A DNA stretch of 64,000 nt from Caldilineaceae bacterium. Its GTDB lineage: Bacteria > Chloroflexota > Anaerolineae > Caldilineales > Caldilineaceae. Under the pieces are notes generated by a model that saw only the letters and a program-made list of their open reading frames with translations, made no database searches and was not told the DNA's origin. The stretch spans positions 1 to 64,000 of the forward strand of contig JAJEDJ010000007.1 of NCBI GenBank assembly GCA_022821545.1, written 5' to 3'. The translations under genes and the position numbers were made by a program. This document shows, one piece after another, positions 22,999 to 31,297 of this stretch; the stretch's first letter is position 1; every line of letters begins with the position of its first letter.

Positions 22999-23900
22999 TG
23001 ACGGCCAGGGCCGCGACCGGCTTAGACGTAGCGCCAGCGGGCGGGGAAGGTCACCGAACACTCTGGCATGACGCCGCCCGAAGATTTCTGCGAAACCGGC
23101 TGGCCGTTTTTGGTCTTGCAATCGTATTCCTCTTTCTTTTTCTGGCGTTATTCGCCGACCTGGTTGCCCCATTTCCCTACGACAAGGTATATTTTGATCG
23201 CGTCCTGCGCTTCCCCTTTGAATTGCCGGGCCACCCGCTTGGCACGGACGAAGTGGGCCGGGACTACCTGAGCCGTCTCATTTACGGCGCACGGACATCG
23301 ATGACCGTGGGGATCGCGGTGCAGCTGGTCGCTTTTCTGGTCGGCGTGCCGCTCGGTAGCCTGGCAGGATATGCGGGAGGCCGCACCGATTTTGTCATTT
23401 CCCGCTTCATCGACACAATGACGGCGTTCCCCGGTCTGATGTTTTCGATTCTGATCATATCGGTCTGGGGCGGCGGCATCACAAAGGTAATTTTCGCACT
23501 CAGCATAACCAGCTGGATCGGTATCGCCCGCTTGACGAGAGGGCAGATTCTTTCGCTGAGGGAAAAGGAGTATGTTGAAGCGGCGCGTTGCACGGGAGTG
23601 AGTCAGAACCGGATCATTCTGCGCCATCTGCTCCCAAACGCTTTGACGCCGATCCTGGTTTCGATAAGTTTCGGGATCCCGGCGGCGATTTTTGGGGAGG
23701 CCGGGCTGAGCTTCCTCGGCATTGGAATTAACGATCCGATCCCCAGCTGGGGGAAGATGGTCGGCGTGAGCAATGCCTATGTGCGCGTCTACTGGCATCT
23801 GGCCCTTTTCCCCACCATTGCGGTTGCGCTGGCTATGCTCGGGTTCTCGTTTGTCGGCGACGGCTTGCGGGACGCGCTGGATCCAAAGATGATCGAGTGA
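22998..23900 (+). CDS. ABC transporter permease, DppC/OppC type
   Basis: A 300-residue permease with the DppC/OppC features: an N-terminal RRFLRNRLAVFGL helix, HPLGTDEVGRDYLSRLIYGARTS, the EAA loop EYVEAARCTGVSQNRIILRH and a GEAGLSFLGIGI segment near the C-terminus. GTG start overlaps the preceding stop by one base. No DppD/DppF-type ATPase follows; the next gene is a cytochrome, so the ATPase must come from elsewhere in the genome. Confidence 0.93.
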   Translation: MTARAATGLDVAPAGGEGHRTLWHDAARRFLRNRLAVFGLAIVFLFLFLALFADLVAPFPYDKVYFDRVLRFPFELPGHPLGTDEVGRDYLSRLIYGARTSMTVGIAVQLVAFLVGVPLGSLAGYAGGRTDFVISRFIDTMTAFPGLMFSILIISVWGGGITKVIFALSITSWIGIARLTRGQILSLREKEYVEAARCTGVSQNRIILRHLLPNALTPILVSISFGIPAAIFGEAGLSFLGIGINDPIPSWGKMVGVSNAYVRVYWHLALFPTIAVALAMLGFSFVGDGLRDALDPKMIE

Positions 23901-23998
23901 GGCGTTCTTAAGGCAGATTTCCTTATTCGCCTCCACACCGCAGCAAGCGACAGAGCACGATGTCCAGGCCAGGAAGACGGAGGGAAAGGGCTGGCAAT

Positions 23999-24517
23999 AT
24001 GGTACAGAGGAAAGTGAAAATAGGCAGACTTACCGGCAACTTTGTGCCGGCCTTAATCGCCCTCCTGTTGCTTCTTACTCTGGCAGCAGGATGCGGACCG
24101 GGTGATGAGTTGACCGAATCCGGCGGGGAATCAGCCGGCGAGGAGGCGCCAGCGGACAGCGCCGGCAGCGCGGTGCCGACGATGCCGGCGGCCCGATTTG
24201 ACCAGCCGACACCGGTCACGGATCTGAAAGGCGCCAGCGAAGCGGACAGACTGGAGGACGAAGAGGAGGCCGCGGAGGCGCCGGATCTTGCAATGGGAGA
24301 GTTTGTATACGGAAATCGTTGCGCCGAGTGCCACGGAGAAGGCGCTACGGGCACCGATCAGGCTTCATCGCTCGTGGGTCTCACCCTGGGCGAAGACGAA
24401 TTCGAGGACCTGATTCGCACTGGGGGCGAGCTTGGGCCCGATCACCTGTTCGGTTCGACTAAAATCAGCCCGGACGGACTGCGCGCAGTCTACGCTTATC
24501 TGACGTCACTTGAGTGA
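23999..24517 (+). CDS. lipoprotein c-type cytochrome
   Basis: A 172-residue exported electron carrier. A signal peptide with lipobox LAAGC (Cys32) anchors it, an acidic low-complexity linker (about 35-95) follows, and the single heme site CAECH is at 108-112 in a class I cytochrome c domain that ends [18 protein letters not shown]. In class I cytochromes a methionine late in the domain is the second heme ligand, but none follows the heme site here, so the sixth ligand must differ or be absent. The start at 23999 keeps a basic n-region; an ATG at 23960 adds 13 residues. It ends inside the 3' end of the convergent ferredoxin gene (22-bp overlap). Confidence 0.8.
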   Translation: MVQRKVKIGRLTGNFVPALIALLLLLTLAAGCGPGDELTESGGESAGEEAPADSAGSAVPTMPAARFDQPTPVTDLKGASEADRLEDEEEAAEAPDLAMGEFVYGNRCAECHGEGATGTDQASSLVGLTLGEDEFEDLIRTGGELGPDHLFGSTKISPDGLRAVYAYLTSLE

Positions 24518-24861
24518 AGGTTGTCGCCGAGACGGTGATAGATCGCTTCCTCGACAGGTTTGCCGTTGCGGAGATGCTCCTCGACGATTCTGTCCAGCAG
24601 GGCTTCGTCGACCTGGCAGTACCAGATGCCTTCGGGATAAACGACCAGTACGGGGCCGCTGTGACATACGCCCAGACATGGCGAGGTTCCCCGCTTGACG
24701 CGCAGAGGGTTGTCGTATTCTCCCAGATCGGCCAACTTGCGGGCCAGTTGTGCATAGAGCCGGTTCGCCTTGCCGTCGGGATCGCAGAACGGCCCTGAAC
24801 ATAGGAAAACGTGACGCGTGTAGGGCGCCATCTCCGGCAGGTCCAATGTAATCTCCTCCAT
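24496..24861 (-). CDS. [2Fe-2S] ferredoxin of the thioredoxin-like fold
   Basis: A 121-residue protein with cysteines C21, C26, C62 and C66 (CSGPFC and PCLGVC) in the arrangement of thioredoxin-fold [2Fe-2S] ferredoxins, as in the NuoE/Aquifex-ferredoxin group. Such ferredoxins are found beside cobalamin genes in several bacteria and could supply electrons for cobalt reduction. It is the last gene of the cobalamin operon here, 97 bp after the adenosyltransferase, which needs Co(I), so a reducing role is a reasonable inference. A GTG at 24873 is an alternative start. The 3' end overlaps the convergent cytochrome gene. Confidence 0.8.
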   Translation of the reverse strand: MEEITLDLPEMAPYTRHVFLCSGPFCDPDGKANRLYAQLARKLADLGEYDNPLRVKRGTSPCLGVCHSGPVLVVYPEGIWYCQVDEALLDRIVEEHLRNGKPVEEAIYHRLGDNLHSSDVR

Positions 24862-24957
24862 CTGTACCCCCACTTAAGCCGGACAGTGCAAAGGGAAATG
24901 TTCGCAGGTCGTGAATGCGTCAACGGGCCGCCGCGCTCCTGCAGAGGCCGCGTTCGC

Positions 24958-25521
24958 TCATGCCGCCGGGTCCCACAGCGGCTCTGCGACCCCCTGTTGC
25001 AGATTCTCGAGGCGGGACATCACGAAGAGCGCGTCTGACAGGCGATTGAGATAACGTATTGCTTGCGGGTTGATTCTCTCTTCCCGGGCCAGCGAAGTGG
25101 CTTCCCGTTCCGCCCGCCGGCACACGGTACGCGCGACGTGCAGGAAGGAAGCGCCCTGTGACCCGCCCGGCAGGATAAAGTTCTCCAGGGGGCCGACGAC
25201 CGGCGTCAACTCGTCGATCATCGCCTCTAACCGGTCCACGTGGCGCTCCTCGATCTGCGGAGGCGTATAGCGTACTTTGTCCTCTTCCAGAAAACAGAGA
25301 TCCGATCCCAGGTGGAACAGTTCATTCTGAATCTCAGGCAGAGTCCTTTGCAAGCGTTCGCAGAGACCGCAGGCCAACGCGACACCAATGTGCGCGTTCA
25401 ACTCGTCTACGGTCCCGTACAACTGGACGCGCAGAGAATCCTTGGGGACGCGCTGACCGCCGCCCAGGGCGGTTGTCCCGTCGTCACCCCCGCGCGTATA
25501 GATCTTCGTCAACCTTGGCAT
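24958..25521 (-). CDS. pduO: ATP:cob(I)alamin adenosyltransferase, PduO type
   Basis: The enzyme moves the adenosyl group of ATP to Co(I) of a corrinoid, making the coenzyme form. The 187-residue protein has the family's ATP motif TRGGDDGTT (9-17), the VDELNA motif, and a helical bundle with NFILPGGS and the R-x-x-C-R-R-A-E-R motif; [15 protein letters not shown] closes the family signature. Its start lies 38 bp inside the end of the BtuD gene, in another frame, showing tight coupling. It sits in an operon with corrinoid import and CobU/CobS, so it finishes the salvage route. Confidence 0.93.
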   Translation of the reverse strand: MPRLTKIYTRGGDDGTTALGGGQRVPKDSLRVQLYGTVDELNAHIGVALACGLCERLQRTLPEIQNELFHLGSDLCFLEEDKVRYTPPQIEERHVDRLEAMIDELTPVVGPLENFILPGGSQGASFLHVARTVCRRAEREATSLAREERINPQAIRYLNRLSDALFVMSRLENLQQGVAEPLWDPAA

Positions 25522-26602
25522 CAGATTCTCCTCCGGCGCCGCCGCGGCGCAGGTATGTGGTCAGAGCATTCAGGGTGGCAAACCGTTCTTCTCGCCCCTC
25601 AATGTCAAGCATATAGGTAAGTCCGGCGTCGTGCTTGCGTACGGTAACGGCGCCGTTGACCGGTTGCGGAGGATTGTCGTTCGACGCGAAGGAAGATGAC
25701 TGTCCGTTCTCGCCTGCGCGCTCCACCGCGTACCCGATTCGCTCCAGTGCGCGCCGCGTCCAGAAGGCCGCCACGCCGTCTCCTTCCAGTCGCAGCCGCC
25801 CGCAGGCTTCCTGGCGCGTATGGAAGGAGCCGCGCTCGCGGTCGAAAGTCACCCCTTCGGCGGAGAAAACGCGTTCAAACGCGCCGTTGAGGATCAGGTC
25901 CTCGGGGGCGCCGTCGAGGAGGTCGCCCCCCGCCGAGAGCAGCCACAGACGGTCGGCGTTGCGCAAAGCCAAGTCGAGATCGTGCGTGGAAAGCAGGATT
26001 GCCTGGCTGTTCTCGCTGGCGAGCCGGCGCAACAGATCCATCACCTCCACCCGTCGGGGGAGGTCGAGGAAGGCGGTTGGCTCGTCCAGCAGCATGACCC
26101 GCGGCTGCTGCGCCAGCGCACGGGCAATGAGGACCTTCTGGCGTTCTCCATCGCTCATCTCAACAGTCAGCCGGTCCGACAGATCTTTGGCGCGCACGGC
26201 GTGCAGCGCCCACTGAACGATCTGCTGGTCCTGCTCGCTCATGGTCCCTGTCCAGCCGGTGTAGGGATGGCGGCCCAGGCTGACCAGTCCGTAGCCGGAC
26301 ATCGCGCCCACGTCGACCCGGTCTGTCAAGACGATGCTGAGGCGGCGGGCGAGCTGGCCGGGCCTCAGTTCGTCGAGGGGCCGTTCATCCAGCCAGATCT
26401 TCCCTGACAGAGAAGGTTGCAAACGGGCCAGCGTACGCATGAGGGTCGACTTTCCGGCGCCGTTCGGCCCCAGCAAACAGACCAGCTCCCCAGGCCGCAG
26501 CGAGAAATTCAGATCGCCGGCGATGACAACGGGAGCTTTGCGGGCGCGGCGATAGCCTATGGAGAGGTCTTTCGTTCGCAGCACGGTCCCGTTCGTCATC
26601 AT
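25484..26602 (-). CDS. btuD: ABC transporter ATP-binding protein for corrinoid import (BtuD-like) with C-terminal extension
   Basis: An ATPase of the BtuD/FecE/FhuC group: Walker [10 protein letters not shown] (about 44-52), signature MSDGERQK in the place of LSGGQxQ, Walker [13 protein letters not shown], and switch STHDLDLAL. The ATPase core ends near 260; about 110 more residues follow ([25 protein letters not shown] and a second part with [13 protein letters not shown]), an extension seen in some iron/B12-type importers of unknown role. Its start follows the permease stop by 12 bp and its end overlaps the adenosyltransferase gene. The B12 riboswitch upstream and neighbouring cobU/cobS favour corrinoid over iron. 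Confidence 0.88.
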   Translation of the reverse strand: MMTNGTVLRTKDLSIGYRRARKAPVVIAGDLNFSLRPGELVCLLGPNGAGKSTLMRTLARLQPSLSGKIWLDERPLDELRPGQLARRLSIVLTDRVDVGAMSGYGLVSLGRHPYTGWTGTMSEQDQQIVQWALHAVRAKDLSDRLTVEMSDGERQKVLIARALAQQPRVMLLDEPTAFLDLPRRVEVMDLLRRLASENSQAILLSTHDLDLALRNADRLWLLSAGGDLLDGAPEDLILNGAFERVFSAEGVTFDRERGSFHTRQEACGRLRLEGDGVAAFWTRRALERIGYAVERAGENGQSSSFASNDNPPQPVNGAVTVRKHDAGLTYMLDIEGREERFATLNALTTYLRRGGAGGESDAKVDEDLYARG

Positions 26603-26614
26603 GCCAGCCCCTGG

Positions 26615-27739
26615 TCAACCAGCGAATGCCTGCCGCAGATTGCGTTGGCGGAGAATCACCCAGATTACGACCGGCGCGCCAAGCAGAGCGGTCACAGCGT
26701 TCAAGGGCAGGGTAAGTTGACTGCCGGGCAGCCCGGCGACGATATCTGCGCCGAGGGCCAGCGTGGCGCCCATGAAAGATACCGCGGGCAGCAGCAGCCG
26801 GTGGTCCGACGTATGCAGCAGACTGCGGCAGAGATGCGGCACCGCGATCCCCAGAAAGCCGATCGGCCCGCAGAAGGCGGTAACTACGCCTGCCAGCACT
26901 GCCGACGTACCGATGATTGCCAGGCGCACACGGCGTACATTCAGGCCGAGAGAAAGGGCGTAGGTCTCACCCAGAAGCAGCGCGTTCAAAGGTTTCATCA
27001 ACAGATGACCGCCAGCCAGCCCCAACACAATCGCCGGCGCCATGACCTGGAGCTGGCGCCAGGTGACGCCGCCGAAAGAGCCGAACGTCCAGGAGATGTA
27101 GGCTTGAATGCGCTCAACGACACTGAAATAGATCAGCACGCTCACCAGGGCGCTCGTCGTATAGCCGAACATCAGGCCCAGGATGAGCAGCGTCATGCCG
27201 CTTTGCACTCTCCGGGCCACCGACATCACAAGCAGCAGCACCAGACCGGAGCCGGCAATCGCGGACAGAGCCAGGCTGGCATCGCCCGCAAGACTGATCC
27301 CCGCCAGCAGGGTTGTGCTGCCGCCGAGGCCGACAGCCACGCCGGCCAGCAGCACGGTCAAAGCGACGCCAAGACTCGCGCCGGAGCTGATGCCCAGAAC
27401 GAACGGTCCTGCGAGAGGGTTGCGGAACAGGGTCTGCATCTGCAGACCGCTGACCGAAAGCGCGGCGCCCGCCAGCATCGCGGTCAAGGCCTTGGGCAAG
27501 CGGAATTTGAGAACAATCGTTGCCCAGGCCTGCTTGGAGGCTTCCCCCCCCAACAGCACTGACACGATCTCGTCAAGAGGGATGCGAACGGAACCCACCG
27601 CCAAGCTCAACATGAATGCCGCAAGCGCCACGAGGGCCAGCCCGGCGAGCAGCAGACCGGGGGCAAGGGAAAAGCCCCGCGTCAGCGAAGGATGGACCCG
27701 GATTCCGGACGATGCGAAGGGTACATTCTCTCTATTCAT
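26615..27739 (-). CDS. btuC: FecCD-family ABC permease for corrinoid import (BtuC-like)
   Basis: A 374-residue membrane protein with about nine to ten helices and the FecCD landmarks: RLPKALTAMLAGAALSVSGLQMQTLFRNPLAGPFVLGISSGAS near the start of the core, GGVTWRQL midway and GFLGIAVPHLCRSLLHTSDHR near the end. About 25 extra residues precede the first helix. Its start overlaps the CobU stop by 8 bp. The dimer forms the B12 channel with the BtuD-like ATPase. Iron-siderophore permeases are the same family; context decides. Confidence 0.92.
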   Translation of the reverse strand: MNRENVPFASSGIRVHPSLTRGFSLAPGLLLAGLALVALAAFMLSLAVGSVRIPLDEIVSVLLGGEASKQAWATIVLKFRLPKALTAMLAGAALSVSGLQMQTLFRNPLAGPFVLGISSGASLGVALTVLLAGVAVGLGGSTTLLAGISLAGDASLALSAIAGSGLVLLLVMSVARRVQSGMTLLILGLMFGYTTSALVSVLIYFSVVERIQAYISWTFGSFGGVTWRQLQVMAPAIVLGLAGGHLLMKPLNALLLGETYALSLGLNVRRVRLAIIGTSAVLAGVVTAFCGPIGFLGIAVPHLCRSLLHTSDHRLLLPAVSFMGATLALGADIVAGLPGSQLTLPLNAVTALLGAPVVIWVILRQRNLRQAFAG

Positions 27740-28349
27740 CTCGCGTTACGGCTGCGTTCGCCGCCGACCCCGGGCGGACAGAGACGGGATGCCGGGGTTC
27801 GCCGCCCTTCAGTACAAGTGGAAGTCCGGCCACCATCAGGACCGCCCTGTCAGCGGCTGCGGCCAGTGTCTGATTCGCGTGACCCACGAGGTCACGGAAG
27901 GCTCTCCCTAAAGGCGTGAGGGGCGCCATGCCGGTACCCACCTCATTTGAAACGACAATCAACCGGCTCGCGTCCGGCAAATCGTTCGCCGCTTTCAGTA
28001 TCGCCGCGATCTCCCTGTCCACTTCGAGCCGAACCGCTTCAGCATAGGGGTCCGGACTGTCGACGAGCAGGTTCGATACCAGCAGCGTGAGGCAGTCCAA
28101 GACAATGGTCGCAAAGGTATGGGACTGTCCAGCGATCGCCTGCCCGACATTGCGGGGCGCCTCCAGCGTGCGCCAGTGGACGGGGCGCTCGGCCCTGTGT
28201 TTCTCTATGCGAAGGCGCATTTCGTCGTCGCCGGGTTCAGCGGTCGCCACGAAGAGCACCTGCTCCTGCGCGCGTTCTTTCGCTATACGAACGGCTTCCG
28301 CACTCTTGCCGCTGCGGGCGCCGCCAAGAATCAGTATCAGATCCCCCAC
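27732..28349 (-). CDS. cobU: adenosylcobinamide kinase/adenosylcobinamide-phosphate guanylyltransferase
   Basis: CobU phosphorylates the aminopropanol arm of adenosylcobinamide and then guanylylates it, readying it for the lower-ligand step. The 205-residue protein has the P-loop GGARSGKS (9-16), ATAEPGDDEM, the catalytic-site HRAERP with its guanylylated histidine, and CLTLLVSNLL, all typical of CobU/CobP, then VVSNEVGTGM. It directly follows cobS by 37 bp and overlaps the permease gene downstream. It is central evidence that this operon salvages cobinamide or incomplete corrinoids. Confidence 0.95.
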   Translation of the reverse strand: MGDLILILGGARSGKSAEAVRIAKERAQEQVLFVATAEPGDDEMRLRIEKHRAERPVHWRTLEAPRNVGQAIAGQSHTFATIVLDCLTLLVSNLLVDSPDPYAEAVRLEVDREIAAILKAANDLPDASRLIVVSNEVGTGMAPLTPLGRAFRDLVGHANQTLAAAADRAVLMVAGLPLVLKGGEPRHPVSVRPGSAANAAVTRDE

Positions 28350-28386
28350 TGATTTCCATCCCTTTCGCGGCCAAAGACAAGGAAGT

Positions 28387-29148
28387 TCAGTCCCAGGCAG
28401 CCCAGTTTGCCGCCAGCGTCACGATGCAGACGGTCTCACCGACTTCACACAGGGCGCCATAGATGTCGCCGGTCAGCCCCGGGATACGCGACAGAGTGAA
28501 CCTGACAATAAGCCAGGCGCTGATGCAGGCCAGGACCACAGACGCGCCGGAAGCCGCGATGCCCACGGCGGGAGCGAGGATTCCCAGCGTCGCGGCGGCA
28601 ATTGCCGTCGCTCCTGCGGCCTGGGGCCAGCCAGCGCTGTCCTTCATATCCCGGCCCAGCCCGGCAGGACGGGCATACGAGAACAGAACGATGCCGATAC
28701 TGGTCAGCCAGCGCCCCACGACCGGCGCAATGATGAGGGCTCCGGCGGCCCCGATGGCCCCGATAGCCGCGAACTTCAGCAGAAGCACTGTACCGCCGGC
28801 GGCGACTGCAAACGCGCCGACGCGCTCATCCCGGAGGATGCGCATCCGGTCCTCCGGCGTGCGACCTCCCAGCAGGCCGTCCGCTGCGTCCAGAAGGCCG
28901 TCGAAGTGGAGAGCTCCGCTGCAGGCAATCCAGACAGCCAGCAGGATTGCCGCCGCCACCGTTTCCGGGAAGACGGCGGACAGAAGCCTGTGCAGCCCGA
29001 ACAGAAGCAGCCCCATCAGCAGGCCGACAAGCGGGAAAAAGGTCACCGACTTTCCCAACTCTTCAGGCGTTACTGTCCGGCGCAGGGGCGGCGGCACGAT
29101 TGTCAGAAACTGAAACGCGACTACAACACTGTTCAGAACTGCTCTCAC
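28387..29148 (-). CDS. cobS: adenosylcobinamide-GDP ribazoletransferase
   Basis: CobS (cobalamin-5'-phosphate synthase) joins adenosylcobinamide-GDP to the alpha-ribazole lower ligand in the membrane. The 253-residue polytopic protein has the family marks FLTIVPPP, FFPLVGLLMG, the acidic GALHFDGLLDAADGLLG motif and R-I-L-R-D-E-R-V-G-A-F-A, followed by several helices; GDIYGALCEVGE near the end is also conserved. CobT and CobC, which make and trim the alpha-ribazole side, are not in this window, so the pathway is only partly visible here. Confidence 0.95.
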   Translation of the reverse strand: MRAVLNSVVVAFQFLTIVPPPLRRTVTPEELGKSVTFFPLVGLLMGLLLFGLHRLLSAVFPETVAAAILLAVWIACSGALHFDGLLDAADGLLGGRTPEDRMRILRDERVGAFAVAAGGTVLLLKFAAIGAIGAAGALIIAPVVGRWLTSIGIVLFSYARPAGLGRDMKDSAGWPQAAGATAIAAATLGILAPAVGIAASGASVVLACISAWLIVRFTLSRIPGLTGDIYGALCEVGETVCIVTLAANWAAWD

Positions 29149-29215
29149 GGGGCGCCCGGGCCTCCCGAACCGCGCCGACGCCGGCAGTCACATGGTCGCC
29201 GGGGCGGATTCATGG

Positions 29216-30457
29216 TCATTGGACCTGCTGGTAAAACCGGAGCTCGTGGTCCGGAAGCAGATGCGGGTGCAGGATCTTAACCAGATCCTTCAGAACCCTT
29301 TCGGGATGGGCTGCGCCCTCTTCGTAGTAGGCGTTGCCCCCGTTCGCGTTCACACGGGCATTGTTGTTGTACATGCGTCCACGTTTCAGCGGCGCAAAAT
29401 CGCCGTAGCGGGGGTCGCTGTCGAGCACGTTTTCGACGGTGAACCAGAAGGAATTGTCGGGGTTGAGCCAGAATTCGGCCTCTGCCGCCACAGCATAGAC
29501 CGACTCAAAATCGAGCGGCAGCGCACCCACGTCCCCTTCATCCGACCAGAGGTAGGCGGCGCCGGCGTCGGCCAGCAGTTCGGCCATGTAGCTTCCGCCG
29601 CCCGAAACATACCAGGTGCCGTTGTAGACGCTCCCGAGCAGTACCGAGGGCCGCTCAGTAAGGGTTGCCGTCAGTTCCGCCACTGCATGATATTCCGCCG
29701 CGACTGTGTCGAACTGCGCCGCGGCGTCGGCCTCCCGGTTGAAAAAGAGCGCGATGAATTTCATCCATTCCGCCCGGCCGAGCGGACTCTGCTCGACAAA
29801 GTCGCCGTTAAGGGCGACGGGAATACCGGCTTCCAGCAGTACAGGATGTGTGTCATAGTCGGCAAAACCGGTCCCGTAGGTCATCACCAGCGCCGGGTCC
29901 AGGTCGAGCGTCAACTCCACATTGACGGCCGCGCCGCCGCCGATTTCGGCGATGTCACCGGACTCAATGCGCGTGCGCACGACCGGGTTCGTTGTCCACA
30001 TGTAGCTGTCCAGCCCAATCAGCCTGTCAATCAGTCCCAGATCCTCAAGAGTGGGCAGATAGGTGGTCGACATGGCAATGATGTTTTTCACCGGCACTTC
30101 GACGATGGCGCCTTCAACGCCTTGAGGGGCCGGCGTGCCGCACTGGAGCAGCACGTAACGGAAGCTCTCCTGCGCCCCCTGCCAGGGATTGGTGACGGTA
30201 ACGATCTTGTAGTTGTTGTGATACTCGACGTCGAAGCCGGAGGCATAGGCAACCGAAAGCTTCTGTGGAAAATAGTCGACTGCCGGATCGTACGATTCGA
30301 CACAACCGTCATGCAGATTCTGGTCCGGAGACGCAGCTGCCGAGGCAGAGTTGCCTGAGGGGGCGTCCGGCGGCGAGGACACTGCAGCCGGCTGTGCGAC
30401 ACAACCGCACAGAACCAGAAATGCGATGACAAGAAGATAGTTTGGCAGACGTTGCAT
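29216..30457 (-). CDS. btuF: corrinoid/iron-type ABC substrate-binding lipoprotein (BtuF-like)
   Basis: A 413-residue lipoprotein of the TroA/BtuF periplasmic-binding family. The signal peptide ends in a lipobox (LVLCGC), a Ser/Pro/Ala linker follows, then two lobes: NIIAMSTTYLPTLEDLGLIDRLIGLDSY and LDPALVMTYGTG are typical of the first, and a long helix plus RPSVLLGSVYNGTWYVSGGGSYMAELLADAGA of the second. GGAGG before the ATG at 30457 supports this start; 46 more in-frame codons upstream cover the riboswitch terminator and are not real. First gene of the B12-riboswitch operon. It is longer than E. coli BtuF (266), which suggests inserts or a related iron-complex ancestry. Confidence 0.88.
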   Translation of the reverse strand: MQRLPNYLLVIAFLVLCGCVAQPAAVSSPPDAPSGNSASAAASPDQNLHDGCVESYDPAVDYFPQKLSVAYASGFDVEYHNNYKIVTVTNPWQGAQESFRYVLLQCGTPAPQGVEGAIVEVPVKNIIAMSTTYLPTLEDLGLIDRLIGLDSYMWTTNPVVRTRIESGDIAEIGGGAAVNVELTLDLDPALVMTYGTGFADYDTHPVLLEAGIPVALNGDFVEQSPLGRAEWMKFIALFFNREADAAAQFDTVAAEYHAVAELTATLTERPSVLLGSVYNGTWYVSGGGSYMAELLADAGAAYLWSDEGDVGALPLDFESVYAVAAEAEFWLNPDNSFWFTVENVLDSDPRYGDFAPLKRGRMYNNNARVNANGGNAYYEEGAAHPERVLKDLVKILHPHLLPDHELRFYQQVQ

Positions 30458-30532
30458 CACTCTCTTTCCTCCAAGTTTGAAGCGGGTTGATGCCCCTGCC
30501 GCGTCACCCAAAACAGCCGCCAAAACTGAAAC

Positions 30533-30556
30533 GTCCAATCTCTGTCGAGATTGGAC
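30533..30556 (-). terminator. terminator of the cobalamin riboswitch
   Basis: GTCCAATCTC and GAGATTGGAC form a perfect 10-bp stem with a 4-nt loop, followed on the minus strand by GTTTCAGTTTTGG. It lies between the aptamer and the btuF start, where a ligand-controlled terminator is expected. The T tract is weak. Confidence 0.65.
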
Positions 30557-30636
30557 GCTACCGGTCATGCTTGCCTCCCCACATGCGGAGGCCACACTCC
30601 GTCACCCAATCCACGAGATGTTTCAAGAGCACGACA

Positions 30637-30812
30637 GAGGCGGTCGACCTGGCTTGGGAAAATCCCCACCGAATCTCATGCGAGATTCCCTTCAAACTTG
30701 AAGGGGAGCAGGTTGTTCTCCCTTACAGTTGCGGGACAGCGCCGGACTCTTACCGGCTTCGCCTTTTCAGCCCTGGTATCCGGACCATGGGCACCCCTGA
30801 CGTTCGATATTC
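30637..30812 (-). promoter_or_regulatory. cobalamin (B12) riboswitch
   Basis: On the minus strand the order of conserved blocks fits the cobalamin aptamer: CAGGGGTGCC near the 5' end, GGCTGAAAAGGCGAAGCCGG, AGTCCGGCGCTGTCCCGC followed by AACTGTAAG, and at the 3' end AAGCCAGGTCGACC, close to the B12-box AGYCAGGAGACC. It precedes a btuF-cobS-cobU-btuC-btuD operon, exactly the usual target. Control is expected to be repression by adenosylcobalamin. Confidence 0.92.
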
Positions 30813-30822
30813 AGTTGCCGAC

Positions 30823-30851
30823 AGTATACAACCGGGGGCGGGGCCTTTCCA
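30823..30851 (-). promoter_or_regulatory. candidate promoter of the cobalamin operon
   Basis: TGGAAA (30851-30846), 17 bp, TATACT (30828-30823) on the minus strand; start near 30815, right at the riboswitch. The -35 is weak. Confidence 0.5.
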
Positions 30852-30917
30852 AATGGGGCGGCGGGGCGTCAAGACCATCCGGCCAGCATGTTTGAACTCT
30901 TTGGGGGACGCCAACCT

Positions 30918-30946
30918 TTGAGCATTGGTTCCTCCTTTGGCATACT
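30918..30946 (+). promoter_or_regulatory. candidate promoter of the fmdB-hisZ-hisG unit
   Basis: TTGAGC (30918-30923), 17 bp, CATACT (30941-30946), each box matching four of six consensus bases; about 64 bases upstream of the fmdB start. Confidence 0.35.
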
Positions 30947-31009
30947 GTGGTCAGTCGAAGCATAGAGCGCCTGGCGGGGCTGGGCAGCTGAGTCGGAACG
31001 GAGATCGAT

Positions 31010-31297
31010 ATGCCAATTTACGAGTATATCTGCCTGGACTGCGACAACCGGTTCGACCGGCTCTGGCCAACTATGGCCTCCGCGCAGGACAGGCAGCCGG
31101 CCTGCCCTGCCTGCTCCAGCGTCTCCACAAAGCAGGCGGTGTCGCGGGTTGCCGTTCTGGGGGAACTGGGCGGACTCACACCGCAGGAAGAGAGCGCGTC
31201 CAGCGCCGAGTCGGCCAGAACGGCCTCATACACGCCGAAGGACCAGATCGATACTCTGCAAGCCAACAGCCAGCGAAAGCGCGAGCAGGGCAGATGA
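31010..31297 (+). CDS. FmdB-family zinc ribbon protein
   Basis: A 95-residue protein beginning MPIYEYICLDCDNRF, the hallmark of the FmdB/CxxC_CxxC_SSSS family. C9/C12 and C32/C35 form a single zinc ribbon; the rest is a Ser/Glu-rich disordered tail ending in basic residues. The family was named for a putative regulator of formamidase but its function is generally unknown. The stop overlaps the hisZ ATG (ATGA), so the pair is coupled. Confidence 0.85.
   Translation: MPIYEYICLDCDNRFDRLWPTMASAQDRQPACPACSSVSTKQAVSRVAVLGELGGLTPQEESASSAESARTASYTPKDQIDTLQANSQRKREQGR

Noticed and set aside
29216-30457. Iron-siderophore importer instead of corrinoid importer
   Set aside because: The protein families fit both, but the B12 riboswitch and cobS/cobU/adenosyltransferase in the same operon favour corrinoids.
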